The position numbers and the translations under genes were made by a program. The notes under the pieces were generated by a model. The model saw only the letters and a list, made by a program, of their open reading frames with translations, was not told the origin of the DNA and made no database searches. From Aquimarina amphilecti (GTDB lineage: Bacteria > Bacteroidota > Bacteroidia > Flavobacteriales > Flavobacteriaceae), in the NCBI RefSeq assembly GCF_900109375.1, contig NZ_FOAB01000001.1, forward strand, positions 186,001 to 250,000: 64,000 nt of DNA. The letters run 5' to 3'. Below, one piece after another: positions 10,401 through 18,826 of the stretch (positions are counted from its first letter, which is position 1; each line of letters begins with the position of its first letter).

Positions 10401-11873
10401 CTAGATTTTGAAGAAAACTCTAGAGTTGTTTTAACTAAACAACGTTTTAATTTTGATGATGTTTCTATTGAGGACACTAAATATAATACTAAAGGGATAT
10501 TAGGGGGTTATATTGGGCATCAGCGTTTTTCTAAATGGGATCTGGGTCTTATCCTAACTGCTAATGAAAGATTATTGGTGTTAGATACCAAAGAGGATGA
10601 AGAGTCTTTATATTATGGAACTGGATTTATTAGCGGTGATGCAACTATTGAAGGCCCTACAGATGGTTTAGTTATTAATGTTAATGCCACTACTGAAGAG
10701 GGAACTGTATTTAAAATCCCGTTGAATGAATCTGAATCAATTGGCGATAATTCTTATATCCATTTCTTAAGCCCTGAAGAGAAGCAAGCTCGTTTAGATG
10801 GAAAAGAAATTATATTAAAAGAGATAAAAGGATTAGAGCTTAACTTTGATCTTGATGTTAATAACAATGCTTTGGTAGAGGTTGTTGTTGATAAAAAGAC
10901 GGGTAGTTCACTTAAGGGAAGAGGAGCAGGAACATTACTTATAGAAATTAATACAAATGGTAAGTTTAATATGTGGGGGGATTTTGTGGCGTATGAAGGA
11001 AGTTACAATTTTAGGTATGGTGCTCTTGTAGGTAAAGATTTTACCGTTAGATCTGGAGGTAGTATTAACTGGGATGGAAGTCCTACTAGAGCAAAGCTTA
11101 ATCTAAGTGCAGTATATAAGACAGAGGCAAACCCGGCAGTATTATTAGAGAATGCTACTATTAACCGTAAAATACCGGTGGAGGTAGTGGTAGATCTTAA
11201 CGGAGAACTAATACAACCAGATCTTAATTTTAATATAGAATTACCTAATTTAAGCTCTGTTGCTAAAAGTGAGTTAGAGTATCAATTAGAAGACCAAGCA
11301 ACCAAAGAACTACAGGCGTTATCATTAGTGACGCAAGGACAGTTTTATAGCGGAAACTTAGATCCAACTTTTATTACTGGTAATCTAGTGGAGCGTGCTG
11401 CAGGATTAGTAAACGGTATATTTTCTGGAGATGATGATAAATTTAGAGTTGGTGTAAATTATGTTCAAGGAAATAGAAATGTAGATCAGGAAGCTGCAGA
11501 TCAATTCGGAGTAACAGTTTCTACTCAGATCAATAATAGAATTTTGATTAATGGTAGAGTAGGAGTACCAATTGGTGGTGTTAGTGAATCTGTAGTAACA
11601 GGAGATGTGGAGGTGGAATATCTTTTTAATGAAGATGGAACTTTAAAAGGAAAAATATTTAACAGGCAAAATGAAATTCAATATATAGGAGAGTCTCAGG
11701 GTTATAAGCAAGGATTGGGACTTTCTTACTCAGTAGATTTTAATAATTTCGGAGAACTTTGGGATAAGGTATTTAAATCTAAAAAAGTAAAAGATTCTTT
11801 GTCTCAAAAAACAAAAGATACTATCAACATAGAAACGCCAGAATTTATTAATTTCACAGATAAGAACAAGTAA
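7446..11873 (+). CDS. TamB-like translocation/assembly module protein (DUF490)
   Basis: A 1475-residue protein with one N-terminal membrane anchor (about residues 4-26) and a very long, repetitive beta-rich body. That body should form a hydrophobic groove spanning the periplasm. The C-terminal ~400 residues carry the TamB/DUF490 signature region, including GRGAGTLLIEINTNGKFNMWGDF, YNFRYG, and VNYVQGNR near the end. In Bacteroidota such proteins work with Omp85-family proteins (TamA/TamL) in outer-membrane protein insertion or lipid transfer; which role applies here is not visible. The start used is TTG, followed by KRIFLILIS; an ATT further upstream is possible but less likely. It precedes pfkA by 24 bp and is divergent from tsaD. 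Confidence 0.93.
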   Translation: MKRIFLILISLFVLLVILFSIPAVQTFFGKKITNYLNDEYNVDINVGRVGLTYSGDVNLKEVFVKDHHKDTLIYAKNITTSILNIREISKGQPELGSVSIDDLTFRMKMYKDESSDNLMTFIRKFDTGKTSSSNTKFLLTTGNVTMENSKFSYIDENLSSPRIVVLRDILLDAESLKVDGEDFYITTDLLSFKDHRGLNVSNLKTTFSITPTEMRFRELLLETIDSKVEGEIVFAYERGGLVDFENSVDITANFNKAIISTNDLIPFYKEFGNDEDLILKNTLVKGTLNDFEILNSDISGLDRSIIQGDIRIRNAVTNVSKFRLDGDLKNLTTNYYDLVNLLPNILGESLPKQLYQLGSVKGVGKTIVTIKDVDVDMDFFSQLGKINAFVLLGDLDDVKNATYNGNVISNNFNVGQLLSKKNLGNAAFDIHVDGSGFTLNNLDTKLEGDIRKLEFNGYTYTNLNVFGNLKDPVFDGKLVSDDPNMKFSFNGVADISEEINNYDFTANVDHIDLHRLNFFTRDSISVFNGDVKMKMKGTGINDAFGTISFEKTLYKNQNASYYFDDFDITSSFDDKNVRTITVNSPDIIEGNVKGVFRFENVYDLFRNSIGSLYANFEPTEITDNEFMEFNFKIYNKIVDVFFPEIEFAPNTSIKGKVESNDSEFKLTFKSPSIKAFDNLMKKVDVQVDNKNPLFNTYVAIDSINTKYYDVSKFSLINVTLNDTLFMRSEFKGGKNNVDNYNLEFYHTINEDNNSVLGFKKSDFTFKGYTWYANPNKSKSSNKIIFDNNFQNIDIRSIRLSHEDEEISVSGTVAGKDNKDIKATFKGVDLNKITPYIENLELSGVVDGDLKIFQDKGVYFPSSTVIIDKLTVNDSKLGEFRMNASGNESLTQYSVNTRLINEENIKTLSAIGSIDVSDNNPDMNIDVNLDQFNMSGFSQLGGIVISDLRGFVSGSAKVTGDYVNPSIDGLLKLNKAGLKIQYLNVDLDFEENSRVVLTKQRFNFDDVSIEDTKYNTKGILGGYIGHQRFSKWDLGLILTANERLLVLDTKEDEESLYYGTGFISGDATIEGPTDGLVINVNATTEEGTVFKIPLNESESIGDNSYIHFLSPEEKQARLDGKEIILKEIKGLELNFDLDVNNNALVEVVVDKKTGSSLKGRGAGTLLIEINTNGKFNMWGDFVAYEGSYNFRYGALVGKDFTVRSGGSINWDGSPTRAKLNLSAVYKTEANPAVLLENATINRKIPVEVVVDLNGELIQPDLNFNIELPNLSSVAKSELEYQLEDQATKELQALSLVTQGQFYSGNLDPTFITGNLVERAAGLVNGIFSGDDDKFRVGVNYVQGNRNVDQEAADQFGVTVSTQINNRILINGRVGVPIGGVSESVVTGDVEVEYLFNEDGTLKGKIFNRQNEIQYIGESQGYKQGLGLSYSVDFNNFGELWDKVFKSKKVKDSLSQKTKDTINIETPEFINFTDKNK

Positions 11874-11897
11874 TAGGATAAAATTTATACATAATAA

Positions 11898-12884
11898 ATG
11901 GCTAAACAAATTAGAACTATTGGAGTAATGACATCGGGAGGAGATTCTCCTGGTATGAATGCAGCTATTAGAGCAGTAGCTCGTGCTTGCTCTTATTATA
12001 ATGTAAAATGTATTGGTTTTTATCGAGGCTATCAAGGAATGATAGAAAATGATTATTGTGAAATGAATGCTCGAAGTGTTCGTAATATTATCAGTGCAGG
12101 AGGAACCATTCTTAAGTCTGCTCGTTCAGAAGAGTTTAAAACAGCTGAAGGAAGAAAAAAAGCTGCTGAAAACCTTAAAAAAGCTGAGGTAGATGCGATG
12201 ATATTAATCGGAGGAGATGGCACATTTAAAGGAGGTAAGATTTTTAGTGAAGAACATGATATACCTGTTATAGGTGTTCCTGGAACTATAGATAATGACA
12301 TTGCAGGAACTAATTTTACAATTGGATATGATACTGCATTAAATACAGTAGTTGATGCGATAGACAAAATTAGAGATACAGCAAGTTCACATGATCGATT
12401 GTTTTTTATCGAAGTAATGGGACGTGATGCTGGTTTTATAGCTTTAAATAGTGGAGTAGGTGCTGGTGCTGAAGAAATTTTAATTCCAGAAGAGGATTTG
12501 GGATTAGATAGATTATTAGAATCATTAAAAAGGAGTAAACGCTCTGGAAAATCCTCGAGTATAGTTGTGGTCTGTGAAGGTGATAAAATTGGAAAAAATG
12601 TTTATGAACTTGCAGATTATGTAACTGAAAATATGCCGGATTATGATGTGAGAGTTACAGTTTTAGGTCATATGCAGCGTGGAGGATCTCCTTCTTGTTT
12701 TGACAGAACATTGGCAAGTAGGCTTTGTGTTAAAGCAGTTGAACTACTGTTAGACGGAGAACAAAATGTGATGGTTGGATTACTTAATAATAAAATTGTA
12801 GCTACCGATTTTGATAATGGTTTAAAAGAAGATCATAGTATAAATAAAGAATTGCTGCGTATTTCAGATATCCTATCTGTTTAA
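11898..12884 (+). CDS. pfkA: ATP-dependent 6-phosphofructokinase
   Basis: A 328-residue PfkA of normal length. Motifs in order: TSGGDSPGMNAAIRA (about 11-25, ATP site), LIGGDGTFKG, GTIDND with the catalytic Asp (about 130-135), MGRDAGFIA and LGHMQRGGSP (fructose-6-phosphate site). The GGDGT form, rather than GGDDT, indicates an ATP-dependent rather than a pyrophosphate-dependent enzyme. It catalyses the committed step of glycolysis in the cytosol. It starts with ATG 24 bp after the TamB-like gene. It converges with the cupin gene with only 5 bp between stop codons and no clear hairpin there, so the two transcripts may overlap. Confidence 0.97.
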   Translation: MAKQIRTIGVMTSGGDSPGMNAAIRAVARACSYYNVKCIGFYRGYQGMIENDYCEMNARSVRNIISAGGTILKSARSEEFKTAEGRKKAAENLKKAEVDAMILIGGDGTFKGGKIFSEEHDIPVIGVPGTIDNDIAGTNFTIGYDTALNTVVDAIDKIRDTASSHDRLFFIEVMGRDAGFIALNSGVGAGAEEILIPEEDLGLDRLLESLKRSKRSGKSSSIVVVCEGDKIGKNVYELADYVTENMPDYDVRVTVLGHMQRGGSPSCFDRTLASRLCVKAVELLLDGEQNVMVGLLNNKIVATDFDNGLKEDHSINKELLRISDILSV

Positions 12885-12889
12885 ATTAG

Positions 12890-13231
12890 TTATTGTTGAT
12901 TTACTTTTTGTACTCTTTCTACCTTGTCTTTTTTTGATAAAGAAAGTCTGACAATACTGTTCTCTGATGCTATGAGATTATGGCTTACATTGGGTTTTAA
13001 TGAAATTAAATCGCCTTTTTTTAAGACATACGTTATATCATGTACCCCAAACCCAATTTCTCCTTCAAAAACTTCTACAGTTATAGGAAATATGGTTTGG
13101 TGTTTCTTCATTTCTTGTCCCTTTTTGAAAACTATTCTAACTTCTTTGTTAGCTTCGTTTTCCATTAATTTAGTGATAACAGGGTTTTTATCTCCATAAG
13201 TAAGGTCTTTTAGTAATGATGTTAAATGCAT
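12890..13231 (-). CDS. Small cupin-domain protein
   Basis: A 113-residue single-domain cupin when started at the ATG at 13231. An in-frame GTG at 13267 would add 12 residues without resemblance to a conserved start. The block EVRIVFKKGQEMKKHQT followed by PITVEVFEGEIGFG and LKKGDLISLKPNVSHNLIASE gives the two cupin motifs, with one conserved-position histidine per motif. Metal binding is therefore possible but weaker than in four-ligand cupins. Function is unknown. The tail KKDKVERVQKV is charged. Just upstream on the opposite strand lies the remains of a ferredoxin-like gene. Cupin fold confident, role not known. Confidence 0.85.
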   Translation of the reverse strand: MHLTSLLKDLTYGDKNPVITKLMENEANKEVRIVFKKGQEMKKHQTIFPITVEVFEGEIGFGVHDITYVLKKGDLISLKPNVSHNLIASENSIVRLSLSKKDKVERVQKVNQQ

Positions 13232-13345
13232 ATTAATAGTGTTTTTAATTACATCAAAATTAAACACTATGTTCTCCCTTTTTTATGAGTTGAATCATAA
13301 AGTAAAAAGTATCGTAATTGTAATTTTCCTAAATAACTAAATACT

Positions 13346-13632
13346 ATGTACACACTATTTGTTACTGATACTGTTAATAATCATCACGTGATAAAATTCG
13401 AAAGATTTGAATATAACAATCTTATGGAGTTGTTAATAAATAGGTTATATGATGATATCGGAGCGTGTAAAGGAGACTTGTCATGTTAGACTTCGTCCTT
13501 TTATGTCTCTTGGAGGTTTAGAGAAAAAACGTTACAAGATCAGTTGTTGTGGAATCTTTCTATTTATAGCCAATTTTGGATCAATATGTGGATATGGCTA
13601 TTAATGGACGAGAATCACCTTCTAATACAGTG
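13346..13632 (+). pseudogene. Decayed 2Fe-2S ferredoxin-like gene with several frameshifts
   Basis: An ATG-started frame (13346-13489, 47 codons) reads MYTLFVTDTV..., then NNLMELLINRLYDDIGACKG, then stops at TAG. This resembles the N-terminal half of a plant-type [2Fe-2S] ferredoxin up to the first cluster cysteine. The match continues in other frames. From about 13482 one frame reads CHVRLRPFMSLGGLEKK. A second from about 13525 reads TLQDQLLWNLSIYSQ. A third from 13579 reads DQYVDMAINGRES. A normal ferredoxin would have C-x4/5-C-x2-C around the first break, and bases appear missing there. At least three frame changes are needed, and the fourth cysteine region is also damaged. The gene is therefore almost certainly non-functional. 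The identification comes from the motif pattern read across frames, without database support. Confidence 0.7.
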
Positions 13633-13784
13633 CGTATTGCATATGTAATTTTTGAGGTGATAAAATTATTCTTGCTCTTTTTTATAGGATTTAGTTAGTT
13701 GCCGTTGTTTAAAAAGCAGGAGTAGTAGTGTAATATAGGATATCGGAAAGAAATGATGAAAGCATAAGATGTAGCTGTGATATA

Positions 13785-13820
13785 AAAAAGCGAGATTATT
13801 ATAATAATATCTCGCTTTTT
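13785..13820. terminator. Hairpin terminator, usable from both strands
   Basis: A 12-bp perfect inverted repeat (AAAAAGCGAGAT / ATCTCGCTTTTT) encloses an AT-only loop of about 12 nt. The T-run on each strand fits an intrinsic terminator. It lies in a stretch without an intact large gene, downstream of the decayed ferredoxin-like gene. Confidence 0.8.
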
Positions 13821-14005
13821 AAGGTTTTAAGTATTTGTGTTCCCAGTAATTCTGGTATGAACCAGTTTTTTTTCTGGTTGTTGTTTCCTGAATTAAAATC
13901 TTCATATTACCTATGGATTGCATAAGCTGAAGATGCAGGAAGTTCTTTTAAAAAGTTCATAAACGATGTGAAATTAAATCTGAAAGTAAATATTGAATTA
14001 TTCAT
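13819..14005 (-). other. Two abutting very short open frames (32 and 28 codons), significance unclear
   Basis: On the minus strand an ATG at 14005 opens a 32-codon frame containing FLKELPASSAYAIHR and ending TAA at 13907. After one base, an ATG at 13905 opens a 28-codon frame (MKILIQETTTRKKTG..., stop at 13819). The second frame ends exactly where the hairpin terminator begins, which is what a transcribed unit would look like. I recognise neither peptide. They could be small genes, a broken remnant of a longer gene, or chance. The rest of 13633-14100 shows nothing else I can support. Confidence 0.25.
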
Positions 14006-14100
14006 AATATATAATTTTAATTAATAACTATTATATAATAATCAATCGCCGTGCCATAAATAATTAAACTCTGAGAAGTATTGGTTTTATTGAGTTTTTC

Positions 14101-14150
14101 TGATATACTAAAAAGCTGAATTCAAAAGAATTCAGCTTTTTAGTATATCA
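14101..14150. terminator. Long perfect hairpin terminator downstream of the RidA-family gene
   Basis: A 23-bp perfect inverted repeat (arms 14101-14123 and 14128-14150, core AAAAAGCTGAATTC) with a 4-nt AAAA/TTTT loop. It begins 16 bp after the stop of the minus-strand RidA-family gene. The stem is longer than usual for an intrinsic terminator, and the T-rich arm allows termination from either direction. Confidence 0.88.
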
Positions 14151-14166
14151 TATTTTTAAAAGAGTA

Positions 14167-14547
14167 TTATTTTACTGCAATTACCGAAATTTCCACATTT
14201 ACAAACTTAGGTAGTGCAGCGACAGCTACAGTTTCTCTAGCAGGAGCAGTATCCTCATTGAAATAACCTCCGTAAACTTCATTTACTTGCGCAAAGTTAT
14301 TCATATCACTTAAGAAAATGGTAGTTTTTATAACATGTTCGAATGTCATATCAACTTCGTCTAGAATTCCTTTAAGATTTTGCATTACTTGTTCTGCTTC
14401 AGTTTTAATATCATCCATTACTAAATCTCCAGTCTCTGGATTAATAGCTATTTGCCCAGAAGTATAAAGAGTATTACCATTAAGAATTGCTTGGCTATAA
14501 GGTCCAATCGGAGCAGGAGCCTTAGAGGTAGTTATGATTTTTTTCAT
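14167..14547 (-). CDS. RidA family enamine/imine deaminase
   Basis: A 126-residue protein, full length for the family. N-terminal APAPIGPYSQAILNGNTLYTSGQI, central IKTTIFLSDMNNFAQVNEVY and C-terminal PARETVAVAALPKFVNVEIS are the RidA signature. The substrate-binding arginine (PARET) and the C-terminal glutamate (VEIS) needed for 2-aminoacrylate/imine hydrolysis are both present. It forms a trimer in the cytosol and prevents damage to PLP enzymes. It lies alone between a long hairpin terminator and lptD, with 79 bp to the lptD stop. Confidence 0.95.
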   Translation of the reverse strand: MKKIITTSKAPAPIGPYSQAILNGNTLYTSGQIAINPETGDLVMDDIKTEAEQVMQNLKGILDEVDMTFEHVIKTTIFLSDMNNFAQVNEVYGGYFNEDTAPARETVAVAALPKFVNVEISVIAVK

Positions 14548-14626
14548 AATGTGTAAAGTGTTATTGTTTATTTCGATTTTGTAAACGTATTATTATTTGA
14601 CGATTCTTCAAGCATCAAAAGAAAAC

Positions 14627-17407
14627 TTATAGTTGTCTGTCCGGTTCACGTCTTTTATCATACTTAATATCACTAAGAACAGAAGATTTGATACCTATAT
14701 AGAAATTCCAAGATGTTCTTTCACTAAATGGAATCCAATTAAAACTTAAATTCCAACTATCTAGATCCCTCTGAAATCTTAAATTGGTATATGTAAACCC
14801 AGGGTTTTTTAGATCATATCCAGATGATACCCCAACGGTCCATTTAGGTGCAAGTTCTACATCCCCGGAAAACATAATTGAATGAGAAGAAATTTCATTT
14901 TGCCTAGCGTTATTACTATAATTGACTGTATATGATAGACGCAATGACCAAGGGATTTTGTAATTATAATTTTTAATATCCCTTTTTTCTTTATTGTCAT
15001 TAGTTGGACGATTCGACTGGTCATCTCTAAAATCTGTTCCACCACCAAATAAATTATCGGGTCGTCCACCATTCTGTAACGTTTGATTCGATAAGGGATC
15101 TTCATTAGACTGACCTTTTTCAAAGTCTTTACTAGAAAAAGAATATCCAAAATTAGCACTTGCTCTCGTTAATCTAAATAAACTGCCCCCATTATCAATG
15201 TTCCAAACATCAATTTTACGATTGTTGTTATCTAATGCATAAGGATCTAGTTCTGCACTAAAGTTAATGTCTAATTTGTTTTCAATTATTGGGATATTTC
15301 CAGTAATTGATATCGGACTAAGTTGTAGAGAGTCACCAGCAATATTATAAGCCGTTCTAAAATTTAAATTATTTAATAATACTACTTTTCGAGGTTCTAA
15401 ATCAGTAGTGTCTTTACTCTTAACTTTGGCCTCTAGGTTGTTACTTAAAGAAAAACCGATACTACTAGAAAAAGTGTTACTAGGAGCACCGAAGAAGCCA
15501 CCTTCGAATCTAGAGTATTCAACTACTTCTGTTTCGTCGATATCTAATGTATTCGGGTCATCGGTTATTGTATACTCATCATAGAACTGATCAAAAGCTG
15601 GATTAATACTATAGCTAATGGAAGGTCTCATTGTATGACGAATAGCTTGAATTTTTTTATCTTTTTTGAAATTAAAAGTCCCATAAATTGTGGTTCCTAA
15701 ACTAGTAGAGAAATTATAAGTTCTGTAGGCGTCAAATCCTGCAATGGTATCTCTTACTACTTCACCTGCACCATCATTAGCGTCTGGATCATAACTTTGG
15801 TCAATGGTTTCGAATACCCAGTTTTCTTGGAAACTTGTTCCCATAGTAGCACTTAGATATTTGAAAATTTTGAAGTTTGTACTAATAGGGATGGAGTGTT
15901 GCATTCCTATTCTAGCATCATTAAACATATCTCCTGTGAAGAGATCGTCATCAGTAGTTGTAATTCTATTTTCTCCTCTAAAATTATATTGTGTATTTAT
16001 ATTTTGAATGACACCTTTTTTAACACCTACTTTGGGCGCGAAAGGAAATATTCTGGATACGCTAGCATTTATATTAGGAAGCGAAAGATTTACTTCTTGT
16101 GTGTTGGTATTAGAGTTGTGGTTCGCAGCAACATTTAAGTTTACTTGTGGATCTCCTTGAAAAGTTTTGGAATAAGAAATTGATGAACTAAGTTGATTGT
16201 TCAAGAAATTACCTGTATTAAGTTGATTCGTTGACTGTTGGAAAAAGTCACTACTACCAAAGTTTACAGAAGCGGAGAATCGAGAATTTGGGTTAGCTTT
16301 TGCATCCTGAGAATGTGTCCATTGTATATTATAGGTAGTTCTTTGTGCAAAATCAGGAAATCCTCTTTCACTGGTTAAATTGTTTTCGAATCTAAAACGG
16401 AGATTACCTCTGTATCTATATCTTACAGCATATGCAGATTCAGTTAGAAGCGTATAACTACCATTTGTGTAGTAATCTCCAGTAACTGTCAAATCAGCAT
16501 AATCACTTACCGCGAAGTAATAACCACCATTTTGTAAAAAATATCCTCTGTTATTTTCTTCTCCATAACTAGGGATAATAAAACCAGAAGTTCTTTTATC
16601 CTGTAAAGGGAAATAGCCAAAAGGTAATCCAAGTGGTGTAGGAACATCTGCAATAAACATATTTACTAAACCGGTAACAATTTTTTTCTTTGGGACCAAT
16701 TTAATTCTACGAGCATAAAAATAATAATCTGCGTTATCAACATCTTCAGCAGTGGTGAATTTTACGTTACTCATATATATAACAGAGTCATTTACTCTTT
16801 TAGAGACCTCACCTTTAACATTCATTTCCCCTTGTTTTGTTCGGGAATTATATATCAATGCCTTTTCCGTGTCAAAATTGAATCTAATAGAATCTGGTTC
16901 TACTACATTTTGTGCTTGTTTAAAAACGGGTGTTTGCGTGTAGTCTCCAACAGAATCCTTAATACCATATGCATATACCTCATTTTTAGCATTGTCTACT
17001 ATAATAAGTCCAGCATTAATCTGCATTTCGCCATATATAATTTCAGCTTCATTGTAGAGATACATTTTATTTTCTCTACGGCTCAATTTCATATAATCTT
17101 TGGATTTATATTTAACTTTATCAGTTAATAATTGAGGGGGAACAACTGCTGTGTCCTTCTTTGTAGTATCCTGATCTTTTTCGTTTTCAAGTAATTCAGA
17201 CTTCGAGTCAGGTGATTTTTTGGGTAAAGAAATAGAATCCTTTTGCGCAGGAATAGGTTTTTTTGTGGTTTTATCGAACTCTTGTGCAGTTGTATAACAA
17301 ATACAAAATAGTGAAAAACTTAGTGAATAAAGTATGTTACGTACCGTTGTTTGCAATGGTTTAAATCCTATTTTTGTAAAACTATGGCTTAGTTTTTGAA
17401 GTGCCAA
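14627..17407 (-). CDS. lptD: LPS-assembly outer-membrane protein LptD (Bacteroidota type)
   Basis: A 926-residue protein. It has a signal peptide (hydrophobic NILYSLSFSLFCICYTTAQ, cut near residue 42), a proline/lysine-rich linker, and an OstA/LptA-like beta-jellyroll region (about 100-255, e.g. EAEIIYGEMQINAGLIIVDN). A large C-terminal beta-barrel begins at about DVPTPLGLPFGYFPLQDKRTSG and ends in aromatic-rich strands (SWNFYIGIKSSVLSDIKYDKRR). It places LPS in the outer leaflet with LptE. The furthest start is TTG at 17407, but a perfect TAATTTTG -7-like box overlaps it (17412-17405). An in-frame TTG at 17356 (MQTTVRNILYSL...) is therefore an alternative start. Divergent from the amidase gene across 199 bp. 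Confidence 0.93.
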   Translation of the reverse strand: MALQKLSHSFTKIGFKPLQTTVRNILYSLSFSLFCICYTTAQEFDKTTKKPIPAQKDSISLPKKSPDSKSELLENEKDQDTTKKDTAVVPPQLLTDKVKYKSKDYMKLSRRENKMYLYNEAEIIYGEMQINAGLIIVDNAKNEVYAYGIKDSVGDYTQTPVFKQAQNVVEPDSIRFNFDTEKALIYNSRTKQGEMNVKGEVSKRVNDSVIYMSNVKFTTAEDVDNADYYFYARRIKLVPKKKIVTGLVNMFIADVPTPLGLPFGYFPLQDKRTSGFIIPSYGEENNRGYFLQNGGYYFAVSDYADLTVTGDYYTNGSYTLLTESAYAVRYRYRGNLRFRFENNLTSERGFPDFAQRTTYNIQWTHSQDAKANPNSRFSASVNFGSSDFFQQSTNQLNTGNFLNNQLSSSISYSKTFQGDPQVNLNVAANHNSNTNTQEVNLSLPNINASVSRIFPFAPKVGVKKGVIQNINTQYNFRGENRITTTDDDLFTGDMFNDARIGMQHSIPISTNFKIFKYLSATMGTSFQENWVFETIDQSYDPDANDGAGEVVRDTIAGFDAYRTYNFSTSLGTTIYGTFNFKKDKKIQAIRHTMRPSISYSINPAFDQFYDEYTITDDPNTLDIDETEVVEYSRFEGGFFGAPSNTFSSSIGFSLSNNLEAKVKSKDTTDLEPRKVVLLNNLNFRTAYNIAGDSLQLSPISITGNIPIIENKLDINFSAELDPYALDNNNRKIDVWNIDNGGSLFRLTRASANFGYSFSSKDFEKGQSNEDPLSNQTLQNGGRPDNLFGGGTDFRDDQSNRPTNDNKEKRDIKNYNYKIPWSLRLSYTVNYSNNARQNEISSHSIMFSGDVELAPKWTVGVSSGYDLKNPGFTYTNLRFQRDLDSWNLSFNWIPFSERTSWNFYIGIKSSVLSDIKYDKRREPDRQL

Positions 17408-17566
17408 AATTACATATATTTTTTATGTAGAGATTGTAATTGGTAAAAAAATAAATATTTATATCAAATACTTTACTCTAACGTTATTTTTTAATGAAAT
17501 CTATATTCTAATTTCTAAGATCATAACCATATGATTATAGAATTATTATACTAAATACGGAAACAA

Positions 17567-17599
17567 TTTGGTAATGTTTCAAGCTAAGTGATAATTTTG
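17567..17599 (+). promoter_or_regulatory. Bacteroidota-type promoter for the amidase gene
   Basis: TTTG at 17567-17570, a 21-bp gap, then TAATTTTG at 17592-17599 match the Bacteroidota -33/-7 consensus (TTTG ... TAnnTTTG). The ATG is only 8 bp after the -7 box, so the mRNA would have almost no leader. Confidence 0.6.
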
Positions 17600-17606
17600 C
17601 ATAATT

Positions 17607-18740
17607 ATGAAAAATAAAATAATATACAGCTCATTTTTAGTAGTAACAGTTTTTATACTCTCTGCATTTACTTTATCCATTGAGGATAAAAGTGATAAGG
17701 ATAAATTTGTAGTTGTTTTAGACGCAGGTCATGGAGGCCATGACCCTGGAAATCGTGGAAATGGTTATAAAGAAAAAGATATTGCTCTTAAAGTAGTATT
17801 GGCTGTTGGTGCTGTTTTAGAAAAAGATGACCGTTTTGAAGTTGTTTACACCAGAAGTACTGATAAATTTATAGAATTGCATGAAAGAGGTAAGATAGCT
17901 AACAAAGCTGAAGCAGATCTGTTTGTGTCAATTCATTGTAATGCTCACCGATCACAAGCATATGGTACAGAGACGTTTGTATTAGGGTTACATGCTAATG
18001 ATGAGAACTTTAATGTAGCGAAAAATGAAAACTCCGTTATTTTATTAGAGGATAACTATGAAGCAAATTATGATGGATTTGATCCAAACTCTCCAGAATC
18101 GATAATTGGGTTAACCTTAATGCAAGAGGAATATTTAGATCAAAGTCTTACGCTGGCAAGTTTTGTGCAGAACAAATTTAATAAAGCTTTAAAAAGAAAA
18201 AGTAGAGGAGTTAAACAAGCTGGATTTGTTGTGTTACATCAAACCTATATGCCTAGTGTTCTTATAGAATTGGGCTTTCTTACTAATAATAAAGAGGGAA
18301 AATATTTAAATTCAAAAAAGGGTCAGGATGAAATGGCAAAATCCATAATTTCTTCTATAGTTGACTATAAAGAAAGCCTTGATGCTACTTATTATGTCCC
18401 AGAATCAGAAACTCCAGAAGTAGTAAATAATGATTCCATCACTAAAGTTGTTGGACAGAAATCGTATGAAGGAATAACATTTAAAGTACAAATAGCCGCA
18501 GGATCTAATGATATAGAACTCGAATCTAAAAACTTTAATGGACTGGACCAATTGTCAAAGATTCAGTTTGAAGGTTTGCATAAGTATTACTTTGGAAGTA
18601 CTTCTAATTATAGTTTGATCAAGGAGTTAAGAAACGTAGCTGTTGATAAGGGATATCCTTCTTGTTTTGTTGTAGCATTTAAGAATAATGAAATAATTCC
18701 TCTTACAGAAGCTTTAAAAACTCATACTACATCGAACTAA
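17607..18740 (+). CDS. N-acetylmuramoyl-L-alanine amidase (Amidase_3) with SPOR-like C-terminus
   Basis: A 377-residue exported cell-wall hydrolase. It has a signal peptide (about 1-23), then an Amidase_3 domain (about 32-255). The zinc ligands are the histidine in VVLDAGHGGHDPG (about 35-47), the glutamate in IELHERGKIAN and the histidine in SIHCNAH (about 108-114). The catalytic glutamate is in SVLIELGFLTN (about 219). The C-terminal ~85 residues (FKVQIAAGS ... KYYFGSTSNYSLIKELR ... SCFVVAFKNNEI) look like a SPOR peptidoglycan-binding domain that would target septal, denuded glycan. It cleaves the peptide from MurNAc during cell separation. It is divergent from lptD and is followed 86 bp later by the MCE gene. 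Confidence 0.95.
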   Translation: MKNKIIYSSFLVVTVFILSAFTLSIEDKSDKDKFVVVLDAGHGGHDPGNRGNGYKEKDIALKVVLAVGAVLEKDDRFEVVYTRSTDKFIELHERGKIANKAEADLFVSIHCNAHRSQAYGTETFVLGLHANDENFNVAKNENSVILLEDNYEANYDGFDPNSPESIIGLTLMQEEYLDQSLTLASFVQNKFNKALKRKSRGVKQAGFVVLHQTYMPSVLIELGFLTNNKEGKYLNSKKGQDEMAKSIISSIVDYKESLDATYYVPESETPEVVNNDSITKVVGQKSYEGITFKVQIAAGSNDIELESKNFNGLDQLSKIQFEGLHKYYFGSTSNYSLIKELRNVAVDKGYPSCFVVAFKNNEIIPLTEALKTHTTSN

Positions 18741-18826
18741 TCTAAATAAATACTAATAAATCGTTCGTTAATAATCTTTGGAAGTATATTTTTTATTCTA
18801 AATTTGTGTCCTAAACATATGCTATT

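Noticed and set aside
14857..16138. Several antisense or shifted open frames of 80-100 codons in lptD
   Set aside because: They show no start context, motif or neighbour logic, and lptD is intact in its own frame.
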